Shown piece by piece: positions 25,701-30,167 of a stretch of DNA of 30,167 bases. This stretch comes from WGAB01 sp964406105 (GTDB lineage: Bacteria > Hydrothermota > Hydrothermia > WGAB01). The notes beneath the pieces are model-generated. The model was given only the letters and a program-made list of their open reading frames with translations, was not told the DNA's origin and searched no databases. Made by a program: the position numbers and the translations under genes. The stretch spans positions 1 through 30,167 of the forward strand of contig CAYOQK010000042.1 of the NCBI GenBank assembly GCA_964406105.1. The letters run 5' to 3'. The stretch's first letter is position 1, and every line of letters starts with the position of its first letter.

Positions 25701-28700
25701 GATCGCCGACGTGGACCAGGACGGCTTCGTGGAATACTACCTCTGCGTCAACGATACCCTTTACCGGTACCGGGGCATAGACCAATCTCCTCCCACCATT
25801 GACTCGGTTACCCAGTATCTGTGGCGATCGGGTACCGATTCTACCCGGATCCGTGCCCGGGTTGCCGATGGCACCGGTGTGGATTCCGTGTTCCTGTGGT
25901 ACCAGCGGATGCAACAGGATACCGGGTGGGTCCGCGTTCCCATGACCCTGGTGGGCAAAGGGGCCATCCCCAAAGCCCGGGGGTTCTCTGCCTCATTGCT
26001 TCAAGCATCCCAACCCTCCGCCCCCTCTAAGGACAAGGGGTTCCAGTATCTCTGGTACGAAGCCTGGATCCCCGGGGCCCAGTGGCTGGACACCGTTCGC
26101 TATGCCATCCAAGCCTACGATGTTTATGGGTACGACACCCTCGTGCCCTATCCTGATGCGTACGAGTATGTGGTGGAACCCCCACGCCCCATGCTCTCCT
26201 ATCCTCCTACGGCTCCAGACAGCGGCCGCGTTGTCCTTCGGTTCCTGGGCCCTTATCTGGGAGAGACCTCTCCCATCCTCCAACTGCGGAAGAGTTCGGA
26301 CGGCTACACCATCACCGGAAGCAACGTGCAGGTGCTGGGTCGGTCCCATGTTTCCGCCACCTTCAACCTGACCGGTGTTCCCACGGGCTGGTACACCCCC
26401 TCTGTGGTGGTGGATGGCTACGAGCGCTCCTATCCTCACCTCCTCTTTATCAACCACTACGTGGGAGCATACGCAGAGCACTACGCCGATTCCATTACAC
26501 TGGACTTTGGGTTCACACGATACCTCTTCCACATCGCTGTGGGGGATGTGGACAACGATAACAGGGACGAGATATTCTTGGCACCAGATAACAGCAATTT
26601 CCTTGTTTGGGGCGATTATTCCGGCAGCAAAGGCAACAAAGGCGCTCCGGCCCCCAAACGGGCCAGAAGATTACCCCGATACTCCCTCTCCCAACCCCTT
26701 GCCTCCAAAACCTCAGGAAAGTTGGAAACCTGGACCGCTTTCATCATCGCGGGCTATCAAAACGTCTACCAACTGCTGGTGGCAGAATGCAACAACGACA
26801 GTTTGCCCGATCTCATCGTGGTGGGCTACTATGACGATGGCGAAGAGCGGTACTACTTCATTGACGTGTACTATGCGGACGAGTTCGTCCTCTCCTATGA
26901 TTTCACCTGTGTGTTAGACACCATGCCCGACGCTGTGGCTGTGGGCAACGCCAACAACGACAGCACCGTGGAGTTCTACACCGTTGAGCGTGACGGCTTT
27001 GTACGCATGTATTGGGACTACGGCTGGGAGAGCGATACCGTTCGCTACATCGGCGTCCCTGCGAACCACAGGGTGATGGACCTGGCCATCGGCGATGCCG
27101 ACAACGACGGCGAACAGGAGATCTATGTCGCCGACGGAGGCCGCTCGGTTTATCAAATCCGATGGAACGGCGGAGCTTGGGTGAAGCAAGCCATTGCCCA
27201 AGACCTGCCCCTGTATGCCACCCAGGTGGCGATCACCGATGCCGATGGCGACGGCCTGAGTGAACTCTACGTGGCTGCCGGAGGCGAAGGGGAAAAGAGC
27301 ACCCTCCGGCTCTTCCAATTCGTGTACTCCTCGGGCACCTGGCAACGGCAAGAGATCGCCTCCTGGCCCGTGAACCATGACCACGCCTGGGATCTGATGG
27401 CTGGGGACGCCACCAACCACGGCACCGTGTCCCTGTTCCTGCTCTCCCAGGACGTCCCTCTGCAACGCGTTTGGTATGAAAACCACACCTGGCACCAAAC
27501 AACCCTGATGGACCATACAGTTTCGGGCGCTTCGTCCTATGCTGTCCCCAGCCATATCCTGGACCTGGGGGACTTCAACGGTGACGGCCTCCTGGAACTC
27601 TACGAAATGGACAGCACCTACGTGGATTGGTACGCCTACATCCTCTCCTACCGTACCCGGCCCATCCTGTGGGTTAGCGAGGTGTACCCTGCCACCCTCC
27701 CGGTGGATACCACCCTCACCCTCACGGTCTTAGGCGAAGGGTTTGACCCGGCTCGCGGCCTCACGGTCTCCCTGGTCCAAGTGGGAGGCAATACGGTGAT
27801 CCCCGCACAGGACATCCAAGTGATCCACCGTCATCAAGTCCTCGCCACCTTCCAGCTTGCGGACGCCTCTCCTGGGACATACACCCTGGTGGTCTCGGAC
27901 CGGGTTGCCAGCGATACCCTGCCACAGGGAGTGGTGCTGTACCAGCGGGCCCAAGGGCCGTGGACCGTGGACACCACCCGCATAGAGGCCAACCCTCTGG
28001 GTCAAGAGATCCGCGGCTTGGAGATCCTTGACCTGGACGAAGACGGCCAAAACGAACTCTATGCGATCCACGGTGGCTCCTTGGAAATGTTCCAAGGAGA
28101 CGGCACCACCTGGACCCATTCCACGGTGGCTTCCTTCTCCTCGGAGATCCAAGCCATCGCCGTCGGCGATGGAGATCACGACCACCACCCAGAGATCTAT
28201 GTCACCACTCAAAGTGGCGTCGTGTACCAGATCTCTTTGGCCTCTTCCCGAGCATTTCCCGCGGCGCGTAGAGGGATCGCTCCTTCATCGGACCCGAAGC
28301 CCCATGGGCACTCCTTCAATTCCCTGGCTTCCTCCAAAGGGGCCCCATTGGCCCAATGGAATCCCCCTCTTCGGAGTGGCTACACCGTGGACACCGTCAC
28401 CTATCTGCCTGCCGACAACCACCCCACAGCCCTCACCCTGGGAACCCACAACACCTTGGGGATGCCCTGCCTGTACTTCCTTACCAATGGAAAGCGTGCA
28501 CTGTTCCAACTCTTCCACCATCCCGATGCAGATTCCTGGATCTTCGGCAGCATCTACAATTGGAGCGGCAAGGAAACCCGCTGTCTGGACGCTGGGGACT
28601 ATGATCAGGACGGCTTCGCCGAAGTGTTCGTGGGATTCTCCAATGGCGACGTGGAGGTGGTGGACTACACGGACAGCACCGGATGGTTCTCCCTGCAAAT

Positions 28701-29379
28701 CGCCAATCTGGAAGGGGATACCCTTACAGCGTTGAGCGTTACTGATGCGGATGGCGACGGACAACCGGAGGTGTACGCGATCACTCCCACCCGGCTCTTC
28801 AAACTCCAGCACACAGAGGGTAAGGGCTGGACCACTCTTACCATCCACGACTGGGGCACCCAGATGACCGCTTTGGCCACGGGGCCCGTCCGCCACACCT
28901 CCCTCTCCCAGGCCCTCAGTGGAGACCGTGCTACCGGCCACCTCTACCTGAGTGAAAAGGGGTCGCCATACTGGACCTCAGACACGCTGATCACCTTTTC
29001 CAACCCCATCACCGCCCTCATCACCGGCGATGTGGACCACGACGGGCTCACGGAAACCTATGTAGGGATCTACCCCGACCATGTGTTCCACCTGTTCCTC
29101 CGTCCCCTGCTCGTGGGCGACATCAATCAGGACCAACAGATCAATGCCCTGGACATTGAGGCCCTGGCTCAGTACCTCTACTACGATGGTCCCGCACCCG
29201 ATCCGCTGGAGGTCGCCGATGTCAACGGCGACCACGTGGTAAACGACCAAGATCTGGTGGCACTGTCTCGTCAGGTGTACGGTCAACGGAAACCGGCCAG
29301 TCCCCCAACAAGGAGGTCCGTGAGGGAAAACCCTCGGTTTCCCCGAAAGACTAAGAAGCCGCAGGATTCTCTCCCTTGA
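16786..29379 (+). CDS. Giant secreted protein: nine FG-GAP-like propellers, IPT/TIG modules, dockerin-like end
   Basis: The 4197-residue protein starts with a signal peptide (MSPGLWLGLLLLVGAS). The ATG at 16786 has AGGAGG six bases ahead. Its body alternates blocks of about 320-400 residues with IPT/TIG-like modules of about 95 residues, near residues 348-443, 802-900, 1250-1342, 1684-1774, 2114-2207, 2543-2638, 3132-3225 and 3624-3722. Each block shows repeated GDGDNDG-type calcium loops followed by LEVY, the FG-GAP/VCBS pattern of integrin-alpha-like propellers. I counted seven blades in blocks 1, 2 and 4. An extra Ig-like module lies at about 3002-3132. Residues 4108-4165 form a dockerin-like pair of calcium loops and a basic tail follows. 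Three Lys/Arg-rich inserts interrupt the second half. A surface or extracellular adhesive or scaffold role is inferred; no catalytic domain was seen. Confidence 0.9.
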   Translation: MSPGLWLGLLLLVGASPKYQENWQMVDLGGLGSPITALEAGDLAGWGHDALFIGCEDGTLYLYHDQSFTTIASLGARINDLALGDGDNDAALELYAGLQNGKVIQIQYLFGSWSTSTVYQEPLQRPITAVAVGDADNSNTREVYFATNQVAIHTCWYVLGTWQHDVVVYYYSGEDVLDMLVADPQSDGSKELYTVGRNHLRRVYYVWGDQWYWEPLENLSAAGLQLRIGDPDRDGQTALYYTLENGKVYEERWENAAWHQSPVAEFSHALPVLCLGDGNLDGAEEIFVGDTLGQLHEIYIMGSTWVPSLVEQGEPLQAGVIADLEGNGQMEIYLGSENGHVYQVTARPKSLHRIWPSMAVADTTLTLHLYGAGFSSGVQEVQLVSPPGFEAHQYAFTTFSVQSDRYLTVTANLQDVATAPYHVVVVFQDGGTDTLRNALYVYPRSHPREPLAEPLKVLPEVMFQRFVVAGYRQGGVVLFAGATQYDGYDYWPQVYRIVQTPGHTWEVERLWNFYNDQNQRLTGLALGQTFAGDPPWELYIADLTHLFRAYPQGDSWHLDTLLAFQLPHQRWLVRDVVVSDLQPDRRPEIYAILWQTDSSGMAFEGSQVAVLRPHAGDTVFQFVGPLSPDSLVQLTAGDGDHDGLLELYSVSSNGHAYEISYSGSAYQITDLGAVASSPLKSVAVGDADRDGLEEVVVSSQNGHVYLLKYTAGVWNITDLGNPGVVVRSLSVGDGDADGLPEIYGGGSGPAVRIAWTGTSWEITSLPSSGLRPQNAVVPVPNLGQQTVGLVVADSAERLLLYHHQLPRLWSGFPQNQGVGGSATFHFYGANLPVLPAFSSFALTQNGITYPASSVNSPGGRHMEATFSLASAQSGRLYSVVYAIPGFEDTLPNLVYLYHPENPGDAAWVWKIVYSSTQRIPFYCTTADLDQNGLPELYASWFFLAGDTVGEQMGQLRWADTAWIFTPLPGSWRGHISTSPVVGRVLDHGPGELYAVTSAGQLLRWTYTPARGWSFRILYETPRGDSLSALLVGDLDADGTSEVAFADDSLVYAYDIHRSDTTVLIVGPTGGPAYDLALANLDIAQEPNQQSPLELFLANGSDSLVVFEWNAHNRTYHRSVVAVLPSSGGLVGLLADPRPDPYAVELYAVFQDSGLYVFRNEDQREKVFRFTGGVQILQMGDPDNDAGLEIYLIKPSGTTYRVAGTGPWDITDLGPVGGMDAQISDLDGDGYLEFYITSPDFGLVSGSPDRQKFLTQVVPNAVPHDTTVPLTLYGLGFAYRDVTEIRIFNATHTYTFTHPTLLGDSLAQVTVDFTHLEPGLYTVSLHSTHRADTLPAALVVYSRIPSPSGWTTEDLGFSGNRLRGIALGDGDNDGQPEVYVASLDDHVYQYHLNADSVTWSVEALADLGNWVNDVAVGDGDNDNQLEVYATTWDGKVYELQWNGSSWEVSSATTPNNRVNYAVTVGDGNNDGSFEIFTANADGHVYMIVRQPSWWNVYTIANVGGFDVAVGDGDNDGLLEVYLASGNGHVYEISYENAAWTTTDLGAGTDLMIGVEVADGDNDGLLEVYAAGLDHHVYQFVHTDTGWVKNDLGDAGARLRDVAVGDGDNDGLAEVYVVAEDNRIVQFSWTGTTWTQETVGTTQNTGTSYPFPFRVAVGDGNGNGHLEVYAVHDNGHLYQAHLKSRGALALWPSTVTNQQPVRLVVTGQNLGVAPLPTFRLISLAGHPLVPTHLQAIHPHAVLLTFDLTGADTGVYHLQSKDQGYWNTLKACLTITPNWGSDPAWRVTTAPPVEMGTLLVSGDADHNGRLEIYGYDRQRQEFFALRWNQGTYQKDTLEYLLEEPSDLLCGVLPPDLQEDLVALVPPGDVYRVHLDAAGWTTERILQLPRDTLLQGTLGDVDRDLQPEIYLIGQRDSWFFLDQAVYTDAGWQWSSVDSFSTPLYDLCTGDADLDGYPELYLLNNGQVLQYHWTGTLWSSDTLSQVPGGRGIQATDLDHNDTLDLLVLSDSGTLYRVYPSPWQRQTLASLGKPVSKWALGDVDLDGVPEVYVTSETEPLLLFRIHPTASRGWAVEALPGLVRAPTALAVAEVQPDGLPELFATSSVVGSDLQVLTGAPEAAVQIHPEVLPVDTTLTLQLTGRGFTAPEITSVHLIPVLDGSEVSTVLVQPQGSNTLTCEISTQNATPGPYRLEIRTLRTRWLFPTLVYLHERIPGPAGLRVVVLHELFEYEGISAADWGNANAWEPDSAYVFVGTVDGRVYQLSWTGTQWSPTELHTFSDTVQKLVIADGARTGTPHLFTLLSNGELHEIYGTDTAEDWIIQGITSQVKDIVVGDLQGIGVPTVYITDGSWVKALYRLAEGWVADSLHAIPAAHRLALGDADLDHETELYVASDSGLARLYRSAGTWALEWIASGTVLDVAVADLHHDGTPEVYYLTPSGSQATLHRAEYTGGGWSVSAIQSLPGAQRLFSGPLLGTGGDQVAVGGTDTLWLFKEDADGVFLAWRLPLPGQLYALMPSISYQSGRFRLLAGLTAGDTLGLLAELSPFTASPTITHFTPTAGIVDTLAEVHFLGPYLHQGRMPLAIKLVQGNLEIVGQSLHRGAAHDLVCTFNLTGLNPGVYRFVVQWPHRTDTIAQDFQVHRWLGPPFHWVSDQVYELPDTLDQNILDLTWGDVDRDGLAEMYAVVERPISSSEYVVELHRLDWNHGRLQDTLLATTEPVQGWNGSRVTIGDGDNDAQPEFYITTYGGHLWQVDPPNYVVTCIESSTVSYTAPAVGDADGDGLMEVYYVITPPTAPSLGSDTLVQARWNGHTWEKRRLHGATNPPYIYNEIVDLAVADLDYDGSQEVYFHYVSDIGDIYYACHVYPDTTWLDTLPVSGIGYTMSVVGDADNDGQLETYLAYENVFQLKHSSTGWTLTPLGTLNLMVSDLTTGPLFHNSKTQLFIVDAEFYQYAVYKDSVWHLDTLQDQRRPSGARAVIADVDQDGFVEYYLCVNDTLYRYRGIDQSPPTIDSVTQYLWRSGTDSTRIRARVADGTGVDSVFLWYQRMQQDTGWVRVPMTLVGKGAIPKARGFSASLLQASQPSAPSKDKGFQYLWYEAWIPGAQWLDTVRYAIQAYDVYGYDTLVPYPDAYEYVVEPPRPMLSYPPTAPDSGRVVLRFLGPYLGETSPILQLRKSSDGYTITGSNVQVLGRSHVSATFNLTGVPTGWYTPSVVVDGYERSYPHLLFINHYVGAYAEHYADSITLDFGFTRYLFHIAVGDVDNDNRDEIFLAPDNSNFLVWGDYSGSKGNKGAPAPKRARRLPRYSLSQPLASKTSGKLETWTAFIIAGYQNVYQLLVAECNNDSLPDLIVVGYYDDGEERYYFIDVYYADEFVLSYDFTCVLDTMPDAVAVGNANNDSTVEFYTVERDGFVRMYWDYGWESDTVRYIGVPANHRVMDLAIGDADNDGEQEIYVADGGRSVYQIRWNGGAWVKQAIAQDLPLYATQVAITDADGDGLSELYVAAGGEGEKSTLRLFQFVYSSGTWQRQEIASWPVNHDHAWDLMAGDATNHGTVSLFLLSQDVPLQRVWYENHTWHQTTLMDHTVSGASSYAVPSHILDLGDFNGDGLLELYEMDSTYVDWYAYILSYRTRPILWVSEVYPATLPVDTTLTLTVLGEGFDPARGLTVSLVQVGGNTVIPAQDIQVIHRHQVLATFQLADASPGTYTLVVSDRVASDTLPQGVVLYQRAQGPWTVDTTRIEANPLGQEIRGLEILDLDEDGQNELYAIHGGSLEMFQGDGTTWTHSTVASFSSEIQAIAVGDGDHDHHPEIYVTTQSGVVYQISLASSRAFPAARRGIAPSSDPKPHGHSFNSLASSKGAPLAQWNPPLRSGYTVDTVTYLPADNHPTALTLGTHNTLGMPCLYFLTNGKRALFQLFHHPDADSWIFGSIYNWSGKETRCLDAGDYDQDGFAEVFVGFSNGDVEVVDYTDSTGWFSLQIANLEGDTLTALSVTDADGDGQPEVYAITPTRLFKLQHTEGKGWTTLTIHDWGTQMTALATGPVRHTSLSQALSGDRATGHLYLSEKGSPYWTSDTLITFSNPITALITGDVDHDGLTETYVGIYPDHVFHLFLRPLLVGDINQDQQINALDIEALAQYLYYDGPAPDPLEVADVNGDHVVNDQDLVALSRQVYGQRKPASPPTRRSVRENPRFPRKTKKPQDSLP
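20812..21834 (+). repeat. Most regular propeller (block 4), seven near-identical blades
   Basis: Seven calcium loops follow each other at about 135-156 nt (GDGDNDGQPEVY, GDGDNDNQLEVY, GDGNNDGSFEIF, GDGDNDGLLEVY and so on), each followed by a GHVYEI-type strand. A 27-nt stretch is identical at 21312-21338 and 21453-21479, an offset of 47 codons. Blades 4 to 6 therefore look recently duplicated. Confidence 0.85.
25954..26043 (+). other. Basic insert peptide 1 in the giant protein
   Basis: About 28 residues rich in K, R, S, A and P (with GAIPKARGFSASLLQAS) break the Ig-like module between VPMTLVG and LWYEAWIPG, where the fold would otherwise continue directly. The composition is unlike the acidic flanks. 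Confidence 0.6.
26626..26727 (+). other. Basic insert peptide 2 in the giant protein
   Basis: About 34 residues (with KGAPAPKRARRLPRYS and LASK) split the first blade of block 8 between VWGDYSG and WTAFIIAG. The insert is strongly basic, whereas blades are acidic. Confidence 0.65.
28240..28377 (+). other. Basic insert peptide 3 in the giant protein
   Basis: About 46 residues (with AARRGIAPSSDPKPHGHS and NSLASSKGAPLA) part a blade of block 9 between VYQIS and GYTVDTVTYLP. It shares the PKxxGxS...SL and KGAP patterns with inserts 1 and 2. Confidence 0.65.
29107..29280 (+). other. Dockerin-like domain at the end of the giant protein
   Basis: Two EF-hand-like loops, DINQDQQINALD and DVNGDHVVNDQD, each with acidic or Asn residues at positions 1, 3, 5 and 12, lie 31 residues apart, as in type I dockerins. 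Dockerins bind cohesins or, in non-cellulosomal proteins, serve as calcium-dependent anchoring ends. No cohesin is visible here. A basic 32-residue tail follows to the stop. Confidence 0.75.
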
Positions 29380-29404
29380 CAGCCCAAAGAGAGCCCCGTA
29401 TAAA
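29376..29404 (+). promoter_or_regulatory. Promoter of the second secreted-protein gene
   Basis: TTGACA (29376-29381) and TATAAA (29399-29404) are 17 bp apart. The -35 box overlaps the stop codon of the giant gene (29377-29379). The leader of about 43 nt ends in AAGGAGGTG. Confidence 0.7.
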
Positions 29405-29453
29405 TAGGGAGACATCCCCGTGTCGCCACACCTATCCAAAAAGGAGGTGTTCT

Positions 29454-30167
29454 ATGTGGCGTAAGGTATTGGTCGTGCTGGTCACGGCCGGCGTGATGTG
29501 GGCGGAAAAGCCCTTGGAAAAGGGGCATATCCTTCCAGCCCAACTGCTCCTCTCCCAGCCTAAAGTCCACAACACCGTGCAGTTCACGCGTCAGCGTCCC
29601 ACCCAATCCGCTCCCGTGATCTATGGCCGGGATACCTTGGCCTTCTGGGACTTTGAAGACGGTGCCCAGGGCTGGTATGCCGTGGATGGAAACAGTGATG
29701 GAGCCACGTGGAATGTAGGAACCACCTCTGATCTCAGCTCCTACACTCCTCCCAACTACGGAACTCAGTATGCGTACTACTCCGACGACGATGCGGGAGG
29801 CGGTGTTGGTGGCGAGGAATACTGGATTTCCACCGACACCCTGTACATTGGCGACCAGAGTTCCCTGGTCCTCTCCTTTGGCTGGGGTTATCGGACCTAT
29901 GAATACAGCGACACCCTGTTCGCCATGGTGAACTTCAAGCAGGCCTCCGGCTGGACCGGGTGGTACATCGTGTGGATGCACACCCCTGCTGAAGGAAACG
30001 GCAATGGGAATGCCTCCGTGGATCTTGCCTCCTACCTGCCCTCCGACAGCACCATCGTGGCCTTCGGGTACTGGGACCGGAACCCCGGCGGGTGGAACTG
30101 GGCCGTGGGTGTGGACAACGTGGCTCTGACCACTACACCCCCTCAGATTTGGGATGAGTCTATCCAA
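29454..30167 (+). CDS. Secreted protein with cleaved-adhesin/MAM-like domain, 3' end outside the window
   Basis: The visible 238 residues start with a signal peptide (MWRKVLVVLVTAGVMWA). From about residue 60 a jelly-roll-type module follows: DTLAFWDFEDGAQGW, a central EEYWISTDTLYIGDQSSLVLSFGW, and a closing WNWAVGVDNVAL. This is the layout of the cleaved-adhesin/MAM-like family found on surface proteases and adhesins. A strong AAGGAGGTG lies just ahead of the ATG at 29454. The reading frame is open to the window edge, so the enzyme or repeat part, if any, lies beyond. It is probably a surface or extracellular protein like its giant neighbour, but with its own promoter. Confidence 0.82.
   Translation, partial: MWRKVLVVLVTAGVMWAEKPLEKGHILPAQLLLSQPKVHNTVQFTRQRPTQSAPVIYGRDTLAFWDFEDGAQGWYAVDGNSDGATWNVGTTSDLSSYTPPNYGTQYAYYSDDDAGGGVGGEEYWISTDTLYIGDQSSLVLSFGWGYRTYEYSDTLFAMVNFKQASGWTGWYIVWMHTPAEGNGNGNASVDLASYLPSDSTIVAFGYWDRNPGGWNWAVGVDNVALTTTPPQIWDESIQ

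Overview
The window is compact bacterial DNA with a high GC content and very short gaps between genes. It most likely comes from an anaerobic diderm. A LptE-like lipoprotein and MurJ point to a Gram-negative type envelope. A ferredoxin-dependent 2-oxoacid oxidoreductase joined to heterodisulfide-reductase genes points to anaerobic, ferredoxin-based energy metabolism. Very large secreted repeat proteins with dockerin-like ends are reminiscent of uncultured candidate-phylum lineages such as Hydrothermota/WOR-3. That last assignment is a weak inference from gene style, not a proven placement.

Layout. At 1-2448 (minus) lies an envelope cluster: lptE-like lipoprotein, murJ and a NUDIX hydrolase cut by the window edge. 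At 2476-3863 (plus) signal peptidase I and a small methyltransferase are read divergently from it, out of a 27-bp gap holding two overlapping promoters. At 3865-10540 (minus) a seven-gene, nearly gapless operon runs korD-korA-korB-korC-hdrC-hdrB-hdrA, with HdrA fused to an MvhD-like domain. At 10764-12440 (minus) is an orphan urocanate hydratase gene with its own promoter and terminator. At 12551-14248 (minus) are a small DUF5320-like gene and a transcription unit that starts with tRNA-Arg(ACG), continues with tadA (the enzyme that converts the wobble A of that tRNA to inosine) and ends with a DnaQ exonuclease-WYL fusion. At 14412-16478 (minus) is fusA (EF-G).

The right half (16786-29379, plus) is one 4197-codon gene for a secreted protein. 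It is built from nine FG-GAP/VCBS-like beta-propellers separated by eight IPT/TIG-like modules, ends in a dockerin-like pair of calcium loops, and is interrupted by three lysine/arginine-rich insert peptides. A second secreted protein, with a cleaved-adhesin/MAM-like jelly-roll domain, starts at 29454 and leaves the window.

Promoters resembling the sigma-70 consensus with 17-bp spacers can be read in front of most transcription units. The parts most worth a second look are the tRNA-Arg(ACG)-tadA unit, the Kor-Hdr operon without any hydrogenase or formate dehydrogenase, the giant propeller protein with its insert peptides, and the shared leaderless promoter between lptE and lepB. No CRISPR array, insertion sequence or rRNA gene was seen.
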